Shown: piece after piece, positions 1 through 6,870 of the stretch
How positions within the stretch are numbered: the stretch's first letter is position 1
Layout of the letters: each line of letters starts with the position of its first letter
DNA from: CBCPMX01 sp965120355
GTDB lineage: Bacteria > Bacillota > Clostridia > Oscillospirales > Oscillospiraceae
Direction: 5' to 3'
Length of the DNA stretch: 28,809 bases
NCBI GenBank assembly: GCA_965120355.1
Contig: CBCPMX010000077.1
Location: forward strand, 1 to 28,809
The notes under the pieces: model-generated
What the model was told of the DNA's origin: nothing
The model's database searches: none
The model's input: only the letters and a program-made list of their open reading frames with translations
Made by a program: the position numbers and the translations under genes

Positions 1-108
1 TGTTTTCGGTCTGGGGCGGCTCTTTTTTTCTTTTTAACCACTTAGCCAGGCGGCTGCCGGCCCCCCCTTTCAAACTTCTTTGCTGGATTCTAAAATATCT
101 TCTCTCTG

Positions 109-160
109 TATTATGTTAACTTATTTTCAAAATATTATGTAAACATGCACTGCATGCACT
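109..160. repeat. Paired 12-mer and 9-mer direct repeats, possible operator
   Basis: TATTATGTTAAC (109-120) and TATTATGTAAAC (133-144) differ at one base and are spaced exactly 24 bp apart, about two helical turns. They are followed directly by tandem 9-mers ACATGCACT (143-151) and GCATGCACT (152-160). The arrangement resembles a regulator-binding region for a minus-strand gene starting off the left edge. That role is inferred; no regulator is identified. Confidence 0.35.
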
Positions 161-184
161 CCTGAACTTTTACAACTTCCCTTC

Positions 185-215
185 GGTCTTCCTCTGCAAC
201 AGGGAAGGCCGTTTT
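185..215 (+). terminator. Hairpin with short T run, possible terminator
   Basis: GGTCTTCC(T)CTG pairs with CAGGGAAGGCC (11 pairs, one bulged T, loop CAA) and is followed by GTTTT. The arms compete with a simpler CTTCCCT/AGGGAAG pairing. No plus-strand gene is visible upstream inside the window, so what it would terminate is unknown. Confidence 0.4.
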
Positions 216-461
216 CGCTGAAATTACAAACAATCTTGCCGCTGCACAGCGCAGGCGCTGTACAGGTGTTCCGTCTCTTCACGGCTTTTATTTTGTCTGT
301 GCTCCATAATTTTTTATGTCAATTCAACGCAATCGGACAGGTGCCACAGGCTGTACGCTTTGTTGGCTGGCATTGCAGCACATGCTCACACCGTTGTCCC
401 TGCAAAGTGGACAAACCGGATCCCGCTTCCCCGTAAATTGAGGGAATTTCCCCGCAAAAAC

Positions 462-485
462 AGCCGTAAAAACGGCTATTTTTGT
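462..485. terminator. Bidirectional intrinsic terminator before glnS
   Basis: AGCCGT-AAAA-ACGGCT (462-477) is a perfect 6-bp stem. It is followed on the plus strand by ATTTTTGTT and preceded by CAAAAAC, which gives GTTTTTG on the minus strand. It can therefore stop transcription in both directions and isolates glnS from the left side. Its T run abuts the -35 box of the glnS promoter. Confidence 0.7.
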
Positions 486-513
486 TGCGCAATGGCAAAA
501 CTTATTGTATAAT
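485..513 (+). promoter_or_regulatory. glnS promoter (sigma-A type)
   Basis: TTGCGC (485-490), a 17-bp spacer and a perfect TATAAT (508-513), placed 47 bp before the glnS start. The -10 is consensus and the -35 matches four of six bases. No attenuator is seen in the short leader. Confidence 0.7.
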
Positions 514-560
514 AGTCTGACTTTAAATTTGACGATTTTGCCCGAAAGGATGAAAGATAG

Positions 561-2267
561 ATGGCAGAAGAGATCAAGGCCGGCGACGCCGGCGACGCCA
601 GAGCGTACAAAAATTTTATCCATGCTTTTGTAGAGGAGGACATCGGCCCCGGCGGACAGTTCGAGGGCATGACCGTCCACACCCGGTTCCCGCCGGAGCC
701 CAACGGTTATCTGCACATCGGCCACTGCAAAGCCCTGATTATCGATTTCGGCACCGCCGAAAAATACGGCGGCCTTTGCAACCTGCGCATGGATGACACC
801 AACCCCGCCAAGGAAGATACGGAGTATGTGGACGCCATCCAGGAGGATATTCACTGGCTGGGCTTTGACTGGGGCGACCGGTTTTACTATGGCTCTGACT
901 ATTTCCAGAAGACATATGAGCTGGCCATTGGGTTGATCAAAAAGGGCCTGGCCTATGTCTGCGATTTGAGTCCCGAGGAATTCAAGGCGAACCGCGGCGA
1001 CATTGGCGTCCCCGCCACCTCCCCCTACCGCGACCGGTCCATTGAGGAAAATCTGGAGCTGTTCGAGCGGATGAAAAATGGCGAATTTCCCGAAGGATCC
1101 AGAACGCTCCGCGCCAAAATTGACCTGGCCTCCGGCAATTTCAATATGCGCGACCCGGTGATCTACCGCATTCGCTACATCGAACACCACCGGCAGGGGA
1201 CTAAGTGGTGCATCTTCCCCATGTACGACTTTGCCCACCCTATTCAGGACGCGCTGGAAGGCGTGACCCACAGCCTGTGTTCTCTGGAATATGAAGATCA
1301 CCGGCCCCTGTACAACTGGGTCATCGAGCACACCGACGTGCCCTGCAAACCCCGGCAGATCGAGTTCGCCCGACTGGGCATCAGCTATACCGTCATGTCC
1401 AAACGGAAACTCCGCCAGCTGGTAGAAGAGGGCTATGTCTCCGGTTGGGATGATTCCCGGATGCCCACGCTGTGCGGCTTGCGCCGCCGCGGCTATACCC
1501 CTGCGTCCATCCGCAATTTCTGCGAGCGCGTCGGCGTGGCAAAGGTTCCCTCCACCGTGGAATATGAGTTCCTGGAACACTGCCTGCGGGAAGACCTGAA
1601 CGACCGCGCCGCCCGTGTCATGGCGGTCCTGCACCCGGTGAAGCTGACCATCACCAACTACCCGGAAGATCAGGTGGAGGTCTTTGAGATTGAAAACAAC
1701 CCCAATCACCCTGAAGACGGCTCCAGGCCCCTCTCCTTTTCCCGTCAGCTTTATATTGAAGCCGACGACTTTCTGGAGACGCCCATTCCCAAGTACAAGC
1801 GGCTGTATCCCAATGGCCCGGAATGCCGCCTGAAGGGCGCCTATCTGATCCGCTGCACCGGCTGTGTCAAGGACGAAAACGGCAATGTGGTGGAAGTCCT
1901 GGCCGAATATGATCCCGATTCCCGCGGCGGCAATCCCGCTGACGGCCGCAAGGTTAAGGGCGCCACCATTCACTGGGTAGACAGCGCCACCGCCGTGGAC
2001 GCAGAAGTGCGGCTGTACAGCAATCTGTTTTCTGATCCCGATCCCGACGGACCCGGCAAGGATTTCCTCCAGTGTCTGAACCCCGCCTCTCTGGAGGTCC
2101 TGACAGGCTGCAAACTGGAACCCACGCTGGCCGAGGCCATGCCCGGCGACGGCTTCCAGTTCATGCGCCTGGGCTACTTCTGCGCAGACAGCAAGGACTC
2201 TACCCCGGAACACCTGGTGTTCAACCGTTCCGTGGTCCTGAAGGACAGCTTCAAACCCGGCAAATAA
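561..2267 (+). CDS. glnS: Glutamine--tRNA ligase (GlnRS)
   Basis: Cytoplasmic class I aminoacyl-tRNA synthetase that charges tRNA-Gln with glutamine using ATP. The 568-residue protein has the usual length. It begins its catalytic domain with the class I signature (PPEPNGYLHIGHCK, HIGH at residues 52-55), and has the KMSKS-equivalent VMSKR near residue 277. The C-terminal part fits the beta-barrel anticodon-binding region of the GlnRS/GluRS group, for example SFSRQLYIEADDF. The start at 561 follows AAAGGATGAAAGATAG, and the glnS promoter ends 47 bp upstream. Many Gram-positive bacteria lack GlnRS and use GatCAB transamidation, so this gene suggests a lineage that acquired direct glutaminylation. 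The next reading frame, interrupted by an amber codon, starts 58 bases downstream. Confidence 0.96.
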   Translation: MAEEIKAGDAGDARAYKNFIHAFVEEDIGPGGQFEGMTVHTRFPPEPNGYLHIGHCKALIIDFGTAEKYGGLCNLRMDDTNPAKEDTEYVDAIQEDIHWLGFDWGDRFYYGSDYFQKTYELAIGLIKKGLAYVCDLSPEEFKANRGDIGVPATSPYRDRSIEENLELFERMKNGEFPEGSRTLRAKIDLASGNFNMRDPVIYRIRYIEHHRQGTKWCIFPMYDFAHPIQDALEGVTHSLCSLEYEDHRPLYNWVIEHTDVPCKPRQIEFARLGISYTVMSKRKLRQLVEEGYVSGWDDSRMPTLCGLRRRGYTPASIRNFCERVGVAKVPSTVEYEFLEHCLREDLNDRAARVMAVLHPVKLTITNYPEDQVEVFEIENNPNHPEDGSRPLSFSRQLYIEADDFLETPIPKYKRLYPNGPECRLKGAYLIRCTGCVKDENGNVVEVLAEYDPDSRGGNPADGRKVKGATIHWVDSATAVDAEVRLYSNLFSDPDPDGPGKDFLQCLNPASLEVLTGCKLEPTLAEAMPGDGFQFMRLGYFCADSKDSTPEHLVFNRSVVLKDSFKPGK

Positions 2268-2274
2268 ACAATCA

Positions 2275-2301
2275 CTGCCCGGCCGCTGCGCGGCCGGGCA
2301 G
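2275..2301 (+). terminator. Strong hairpin after glnS without T run
   Basis: A perfect 12-bp stem, CTGCCCGGCCGC/GCGGCCGGGCAG with loop TGC, begins 7 bases after the glnS stop. No T tract follows (TCTGTGCGC), so it may be an RNA stability element or a poor terminator that lets transcription continue into the next frame. Confidence 0.5.
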
Positions 2302-2325
2302 TCTGTGCGCAGAAAGGAAACGCCC

Positions 2326-2808
2326 ATGCTGATGCAGGAAATGACGCCGGAGCTGGCCGCAAAATGGAAGGCCGTCTGGCAGGCGCACCGGGACAGGCTG
2401 ACGCCAAACCGAAAAACCGGCGCGGAACTGGCAGCCTATCTGACCGCGCATTCCCCGACCCGTCCATTGGGTGACGAGGCAATTCTGAATGGCATGGCGC
2501 TGGAAGTTCTGGAGAATGCACCGCTCCGGGAAAAGCTGCCGCAGGGCGCGCAGCCGTAGATCACCGCATTTGAAATTTTAAACACCGGCAGCGGCACGGC
2601 GCTGTACGCCAACCAGGATGCCGGTTTCGCGGGCTGTCCGATCATCGTGGGGATCGACCTGCGCTCCGGCTGCTGTCACGCGGAGGGCAGCAGCGCACTC
2701 TGGGACGAATTGTGTGCATTCCAGGGGCTGGACGACCGGGATTTGGAGAACTGGGCTTCCGTCGTGCTGTATCTGGAAGCCTGCAAAAGGATAGAACCGA
2801 TTCGCTGA
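2326..2808 (+). pseudogene. Small unknown protein gene split by in-frame TAG
   Basis: The ATG at 2326 sits behind AGAAAGGAAA (2311-2320). The frame reads 77 codons to TAG (2557-2559), then continues in the same frame for 82 more sense codons to TGA (2806-2808), with coding-like third-position GC on both sides. The two halves would make one soluble protein of about 160 residues. The first half is charged and helical (MLMQEMTPELAAKWKAVW...). The second carries several Cys and Trp residues (IDLRSGCCHAEG, WASVVLYLEACK). I do not recognise the family. The simplest reading is a gene killed by a nonsense mutation, or a truncated 77-residue product. Amber readthrough or a sequencing error are alternatives. 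It lies 58 bases after glnS, so the two may be co-transcribed. Confidence 0.6.
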
Positions 2809-2820
2809 GCGCCTGCGTTA

Positions 2821-2880
2821 CGAAAATAAGAAAAAGCGCCCGTCCCCCCGCCGGATATATTCCATGGCGAGGGAACGGGC
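2821..2880 (-). terminator. Terminator of the minus-strand GyrI-like/ATPase pair
   Basis: Arms 2838-2852 and 2866-2880 pair over 15 positions, with two G-U pairs when read on the minus strand and C-A mismatches on the plus strand. On the minus strand the stem is followed by GCTTTTTCTTATTTTCG. The asymmetry shows that it serves the minus-strand gene ending at 2929 rather than the plus-strand frame ending at 2808. Confidence 0.8.
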
Positions 2881-2928
2881 AAAATTGATGTTGTTCAAAT
2901 AGATGACGCAGGCGCTTCTCTGTGCATT

Positions 2929-3399
2929 TTACAACCTGCGAATGGGAAAGCACATATAGGCCCTCCCGTCTATGGGGCAATGGAAATCATGGACTGCCCC
3001 TGCCAAAGCGAGCCGGTGCTCCTGCAAATAAGCCAGCATATCCGTAAATGTGTGCGCGCCCTCGCAGGCCGTGACGAGATATTCATATCCCGGAACGATC
3101 CATTTTGTCCACCCATCCGGCGCCTCAGCGTCGTCACTGCATTCCACACCTGCCAGATACAGCCCCTTCGTGAAGCCATCCTCCCATGGCCGGAAGGAAC
3201 GGCTGAAATCGGACATGACGCCCCAGATCCCCAGCACACGTCCGGCCGCGTCCTTCTTCGCCAGCGGCTCCACTTCGGCAAAATGGGCGTTGGCCTCCTG
3301 CCACAGCGCCTGAATAAAGCCGGGGCCATCCGCCGTGGAGCCTTCCTTTCCAACGACTGCAAAGGCGCTTTTCTCACATCGTTCGATTTTCACGCACAT
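2929..3399 (-). CDS. GyrI-like / effector-binding domain protein
   Basis: A stand-alone effector-binding domain of about 156 residues, of the GyrI-like (AraC_E_bind) superfamily. It opens with the usual strand MCVKIERCEKSAFAVVGKEG. The helix following it (FIQALWQEANAHFAEVEPL), the central LGIWGVMSDF and the late aromatic segment WIVPGYEYLVTACEG fit this fold, which binds small hydrophobic or cationic ligands. There is no DNA-binding domain. The start is uncertain: ATG at 3399 follows AGAAAGGAAG closely, while an in-frame GTG at 3420 would overlap the upstream gene's stop as GTGA, typical of translational coupling. The gene follows the ATPase at 3417-4622 and is closed by the terminator at 2821-2880. 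The ligand is unknown. Confidence 0.75.
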   Translation of the reverse strand: MCVKIERCEKSAFAVVGKEGSTADGPGFIQALWQEANAHFAEVEPLAKKDAAGRVLGIWGVMSDFSRSFRPWEDGFTKGLYLAGVECSDDAEAPDGWTKWIVPGYEYLVTACEGAHTFTDMLAYLQEHRLALAGAVHDFHCPIDGRAYMCFPIRRL

Positions 3400-3416
3400 C
3401 TTCCTTTCTGCCGGTG

Positions 3417-4622
3417 TCACTCCGCCGGCTGTCCCAGCTTGAAGTCGATGAACTGCCGGGCCACCCGGGGCGTCCGGCCGCCATGCTGGATCTCCCAGGT
3501 GCTGGCTTCCCTGCGCAGCTCCGCCTCGTCCGCTATGAGGCCGTCATGGGCCGCCAACTTGCAGACCATGTCCAAAAACTCCGGTTTGCCAAGCGCCATA
3601 TAGGGTACCCGCAGGCCAAACCGCTCGGACAGGCTTGTCCGCTCCTGGAGCGTCTCGTTTACATGAACATCGTCTCCTTGCCGGTCGGAGAAGCTCTCCC
3701 GAATCATATGGCGGCGGTTAGACGTGGCATAGATGGCCACATTGTCCGGCCGCAGCTCCAGCCCGCCCTCCAGGGCGGTTTTCAGGGCGGAAAAGCCCTT
3801 GTCTTCCTTTTCAAAAGACAAATCGTCAATGTACAAAATGAATTTCTGAGTATGGCCGCTGACCAGCCGGCTGAGCTCCGTGATCCCACCCAGGCTGGCC
3901 TTGGAGACTTCAATAATCCGAAGGTTGAAAAATTCCGGCATATTAATGAGACTCTTGATGGTGGCCGATTTGCCGGTGCCGCTGTCGCCATAGAGCAGCA
4001 CATTGTTGGCCGGCTTGCCCTGAATCAGGGCGCGGGTATTCTGGATCACCTCATCGCGCTGCCATTGGTAGCCGATCATGTCGGCATAATCGATGGGGTC
4101 GGGATGTTTCACCGCCGTCAAAATGCCATTTTCCCAGTGGAAAGCTCTCCCCCGGGCAAACATGCCCACACCGTTGTGGCGGAAACTGTCCACCAGCGCA
4201 GAAAAGTCCATTGCCGCCCCCACAGGCAGAGCCGGCAGTCCGGCAACTACCGGGGCCAAGCGCGGCTCCATCTCCCCCAGTTCCGCCAGCAGCGCAGCAG
4301 TATCCAACTGTGCCGCTTCATTCAAAATGGCCCAATCCGCTCTTGCCGCCGCCACAAACCAGTCGTCTGCCGTCCCTGCAGCGCAGGCCCGGCCAAAGGC
4401 AGAATCGGCATAGCACAGTTCCTGCCACAGATAGTCCGAAAGCGTTGCCGCCCCCGCATTGCGCAGGGCAAAGACCATACGGCCATAGTGGGCCGGCGCC
4501 TGTCTGCAGCGATTCCTGGACTTCATTGCTTTCAATAGCGCCGTCATAGCCTGCAGCACCGGCGTTTCCAAAACGGCCCGAAACACCGTCAGTGCGTACA
4601 ATTTTTCCAATAACAAGTCCAA
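3417..4622 (-). CDS. AAA+ ATPase, DUF815 family
   Basis: A cytoplasmic P-loop ATPase of about 401 residues, matching the DUF815 family, whose cellular role is not established. An alpha-helical N-terminal region (1-180) precedes the ATPase core: Walker A GDSGTGKS at 212-219, Walker B ILYIDDLSFE near 270, and the sensor-like IYATSNRRH further on. The late segment carries conserved-looking arginines (RTPRVARQFIDF). The start chosen is TTG at 4622, because AAAGGGAG stands 7 bases before it and family members begin with a similar LLEKLYALTVF stretch. The frame stays open to 4724, but that part overlaps the promoter of the divergent ABC-F gene. A minus-strand promoter lies at 4645-4673. It is coupled to the GyrI-like gene by a possible GTGA overlap. 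Confidence 0.85.
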   Translation of the reverse strand: MDLLLEKLYALTVFRAVLETPVLQAMTALLKAMKSRNRCRQAPAHYGRMVFALRNAGAATLSDYLWQELCYADSAFGRACAAGTADDWFVAAARADWAILNEAAQLDTAALLAELGEMEPRLAPVVAGLPALPVGAAMDFSALVDSFRHNGVGMFARGRAFHWENGILTAVKHPDPIDYADMIGYQWQRDEVIQNTRALIQGKPANNVLLYGDSGTGKSATIKSLINMPEFFNLRIIEVSKASLGGITELSRLVSGHTQKFILYIDDLSFEKEDKGFSALKTALEGGLELRPDNVAIYATSNRRHMIRESFSDRQGDDVHVNETLQERTSLSERFGLRVPYMALGKPEFLDMVCKLAAHDGLIADEAELRREASTWEIQHGGRTPRVARQFIDFKLGQPAE

Positions 4623-4644
4623 AATACCACTCCCTTTGTACAGT

Positions 4645-4673
4645 ATTCTAACATTTCTTTCTTTCGCAAACAA
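4645..4673 (-). promoter_or_regulatory. Promoter for the DUF815 ATPase gene
   Basis: On the minus strand TTGTTT (4673-4668), a 17-bp spacer and TAGAAT (4650-4645), ending 22 bases before the TTG start. The -10 matches five of six bases, the -35 only three. It is divergent from the ABC-F promoter. Confidence 0.5.
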
Positions 4674-4697
4674 GTGCTTTATTTGTGCAAAAGAATG

Positions 4698-4706
4698 TGC
4701 TAAAAT
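4698..4706 (+). promoter_or_regulatory. Extended -10 promoter of the ABC-F gene
   Basis: TGCTAAAAT forms an extended -10 element (TGn directly before TAAAAT at 4701-4706). Only a poor -35 (TTTATT at 4678-4683) lies at the 17-bp distance. Initiation would fall near 4713, exactly where the leader's first pairing arm begins. Confidence 0.5.
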
Positions 4707-4712
4707 GGGTCT

Positions 4713-4749
4713 CAGGCGTATCAAGTGCCTGCGGCCGCAGGCATTTTTT
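4713..4749 (+). promoter_or_regulatory. Compact attenuator upstream of the ABC-F gene
   Basis: TGCCTGC-GGCC-GCAGGCA (4726-4743) is a perfect 7-bp stem that can extend to an 18-nt palindrome, followed directly by six T (4744-4749). That is a full intrinsic terminator 30 bases before the ABC-F start codon. Upstream, CAGGC (4713-4717) can pair with GCCTG (4727-4731), which is part of the terminator's left arm, so the two hairpins exclude each other. This is the layout of transcription attenuation. What tips the balance (ribosome stalling, antibiotic, protein) cannot be read from the sequence. Confidence 0.65.
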
Positions 4750-4779
4750 CAACTACAGACATTTGAAAGGAATAAAACC

Positions 4780-6375
4780 ATGATCACTGTCAGCGATCTC
4801 TCTGTCCAATTCGGCGGCTCCGTGTTGTTTCAGCACGTAGATCTGCAATTTACCGGCGGCAACTGCTATGGCATTATTGGCGCCAACGGCGCGGGCAAAT
4901 CCACCTTTTTGAAGGTGCTCTCCGGCCAGCTGGACTCCACCAGCGGCTACGTCTCCATCAAGCCCGGCGTACGCATGTCCGTCCTGCAGCAGGACCAGTT
5001 CCAATATGACGAGTACAGCATTATGGACACCGTCATCATGGGCAACCGGCGGCTGTACGACATTATGAAGGAAAAAGACGCCCTGTATATGAAGGAGGAC
5101 TTCACCGACGAGGACGGCCTGCTGGCCTCTGAGCTGGAAACAGAATTTGCCGAAATGAACGGCTGGGAAGCCGAGTCCGACGCCAGCCGCCTGCTCCAGG
5201 GACTGGGCATCCCCACGGAGCTGCATTACGACCTGATGGCCAACACCGATCCCCGTCTCAAAGTCAAAGTCCTGCTGGCCCAAGCCCTGTTCGGAGAGCC
5301 GGACATCGTCATGCTCGACGAGCCCACCAACAACCTGGATATCAACTCCACCAACTGGCTGGAAGATTTCCTGTTGGACTTTTCGGGCATGGTCATCGTG
5401 GTCTCCCACGACCGTCACTTCCTCAACACTGTCTGCACCCACATCGTGGATATTGACTACGGCAAAATCAAGATGTATGTGGGCAACTACGATTTCTGGT
5501 ACGAGTCCAGCCAGCTGGTGCAGCAGCTGATTAAGAACCAGAACAAGCGCAATGAAGAAAAAATAGCGGAATTGCAGGCGTTTATCGCCCGTTTCGCCGC
5601 CAACAAATCCAAGAGCAAACAGGCCACCTCCCGCCGCAAGCTGCTGGAAAAAATGACTGTGGAAGAAATGCCCGCCTCTTCCCGCCGCTATCCGTTTGTG
5701 GGCTTCACCCCGGATCGGGAAGCCGGCAAGGATCTGCTCTTTGTCACCGATATCAGCAAAACCATCGACGGTGTGAAGGTCCTGGACAAGGTCTCTTTCA
5801 TCCTGCAAAAAAACAACAAAATCGCTTTTGTGGGCGACAACGAAATCGCCCAGACCACCATGTTTAAAATTCTCATGGGCGAACTGGAGCCAGATGAGGG
5901 CACCATCAAATGGGGCGTGTCCACCTCCCAGTCCTATTTCCCCAAGGACAACACCGCCTATTTCGAGAACTGCGACCTGGATTTGCTGGACTGGATGCGG
6001 CAGTATTCCGAGGACAAACGGGAAACCTATCTGCGGGGCTTCCTGGGCCGGATGCTGTTCTCCGGCGACGACGTGTACAAGAGTGTCAGCGTCCTGTCCG
6101 GCGGTGAAAAAGTCCGCTGCATGCTCTCGCGGATGATGCTCTCCGGCGCCAACGTGTTGTTGCTGGATCAGCCTACCAACCATTTGGACCTGGAGTCCAT
6201 CCAGGCGGTCAATAAGGGCCTGGAGGCTTTTAAGGGCAATATTCTCTTTGCCTGCCACGACCATGAAATGATCCAGACCGTTGCCAACCGTATCATCGAG
6301 TTCCAGCCTGACGGCACCATTTTGGACCGCACCGGCACGTATGATGAATTCCTGGAGTGGAAGAACCGGCGCTGA
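4780..6375 (+). CDS. ABC-F family ATPase, YkpA/YbiT-like
   Basis: A soluble tandem ABC ATPase (531 residues, no membrane segments) of the ABC-F type. Such proteins act on ribosomes in translation regulation or antibiotic protection. The start is ATG 4780 behind GAAAGGAATAAAACC; it gives the family N-terminus MITVSDLSVQFGG. NBD1 has Walker A GANGAGKST (34-42) and Walker B LDEPTNNLD (179-187), with a basic linker at about 245-300. NBD2 has signature LSGGEK (439-444). Three elements are degenerate: the NBD1 signature position reads NTDPRLKVK, the NBD2 Walker A reads GDNEIAQTT with Gln at the lysine position (358), and the NBD2 Walker B reads LDQPTNHLD with Gln464 instead of Glu. So one composite ATP site looks complete and the other inactive. 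ridA follows after 51 bases. Confidence 0.9.
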   Translation: MITVSDLSVQFGGSVLFQHVDLQFTGGNCYGIIGANGAGKSTFLKVLSGQLDSTSGYVSIKPGVRMSVLQQDQFQYDEYSIMDTVIMGNRRLYDIMKEKDALYMKEDFTDEDGLLASELETEFAEMNGWEAESDASRLLQGLGIPTELHYDLMANTDPRLKVKVLLAQALFGEPDIVMLDEPTNNLDINSTNWLEDFLLDFSGMVIVVSHDRHFLNTVCTHIVDIDYGKIKMYVGNYDFWYESSQLVQQLIKNQNKRNEEKIAELQAFIARFAANKSKSKQATSRRKLLEKMTVEEMPASSRRYPFVGFTPDREAGKDLLFVTDISKTIDGVKVLDKVSFILQKNNKIAFVGDNEIAQTTMFKILMGELEPDEGTIKWGVSTSQSYFPKDNTAYFENCDLDLLDWMRQYSEDKRETYLRGFLGRMLFSGDDVYKSVSVLSGGEKVRCMLSRMMLSGANVLLLDQPTNHLDLESIQAVNKGLEAFKGNILFACHDHEMIQTVANRIIEFQPDGTILDRTGTYDEFLEWKNRR

Positions 6376-6426
6376 GTCAAACCGGTTCCCCACCCCGCGT
6401 CAATTTCTATTTAGGAGGTCTTCCAA

Positions 6427-6804
6427 ATGTCCAAAGTCATCACTGCATCCAACGCTCCGGCCGCTGTCGGCCCCTATTCTCACGCCATAGACTGCGGCGA
6501 ATTCGTCTTTTTGTCCGGCCAGGTACCCCTGGTGCCGGAGACTGGCCTGCTGGCCGAAGGCGGGATTGTACCGCAGACCAAGCAGATGTTTGCCAACATC
6601 GAAGCGGTCCTGAAGGCCGCCGGTTTGGACTTCTCCAACGTGGTCAAGACCACCGTGTTCATGACCGATCTGGCCGACTTTAACACATTTAATGAGCTGT
6701 ATGCCGCTTATTTCCCCGAAAATCCGCCTGCCCGTTCCTGCGTCCAGGTGGCCGCTCTTCCCAAGGGGGCAGCGGTGGAAGCCGAAGTTATTGCCAAGCG
6801 GTAA
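6427..6804 (+). CDS. ridA: RidA family reactive imine/enamine deaminase
   Basis: A 125-residue protein of the YjgF/YER057c/UK114 (Rid) family, which hydrolyses reactive enamine/imine intermediates (such as 2-aminoacrylate released by PLP enzymes) to keto acids and ammonia. Characteristic parts are APAAVGPYSHAI near the N-terminus, FVFLSGQVPL, and the C-terminal PARSCVQVAALPKGA, whose Arg103 corresponds to the substrate-carboxylate-binding arginine. The length is standard and the start is clear, with TTAGGAGGTC (6411-6420) in front. It lies 51 bases behind the ABC-F gene with no evident promoter, so it is probably co-transcribed. It is convergent with gltD; nothing with a T run separates them. 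Confidence 0.93.
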   Translation: MSKVITASNAPAAVGPYSHAIDCGEFVFLSGQVPLVPETGLLAEGGIVPQTKQMFANIEAVLKAAGLDFSNVVKTTVFMTDLADFNTFNELYAAYFPENPPARSCVQVAALPKGAAVEAEVIAKR

Positions 6805-6832
6805 CGCGGCGCGTCTGGTTAAACCCATCTGA

Positions 6833-6869
6833 CGGCGGGCCCTGTGCCGCAAACGGAACGTTTCCGCCG
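6833..6869. other. Inverted repeat between convergent ridA and gltD
   Basis: CGGCGG (6833-6838) and CCGCCG (6864-6869) can close a hairpin in the 66-base gap between the two converging genes, with a small GGAA/TTCC stem inside. There is no T run on either strand, so intrinsic termination is doubtful. Confidence 0.3.
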
Positions 6870-6870
6870 C

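Larger units (their letters stand above)
1..461. other. Noncoding left flank upstream of glnS
   Basis: I find no convincing gene here. The first 60 bases read on the minus strand as a basic, lysine-rich peptide (for example GTG GTT AAA AAG AAA AAA from about position 38 leftward) behind a G-rich stretch. This could be the start of a minus-strand gene running off the left edge, but neither start nor frame can be fixed. The rest holds direct repeats (109-160), a hairpin with a short T run (185-215) and a small perfect hairpin ACAGCGC/GCGCTGT near 245-261. A 66-codon plus-strand frame at 236-436 has no ribosome site and no recognisable protein features, so it is not called. Confidence 0.5.

Noticed and set aside
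324..2327. Very long open frame antisense to glnS, with similar long frames antisense to the ABC-F gene, gltB, gltD, glnA and topA
   Set aside because: High-GC codon bias keeps opposite frames open; no ribosome sites, composition is repetitive and hydrophobic, and each lies over a clearly recognised gene.
4636..4779. 48-codon N-terminal extension of the ABC-F frame
   Set aside because: It overlaps the promoter and the attenuator hairpin; the family start and ribosome site are at 4780.
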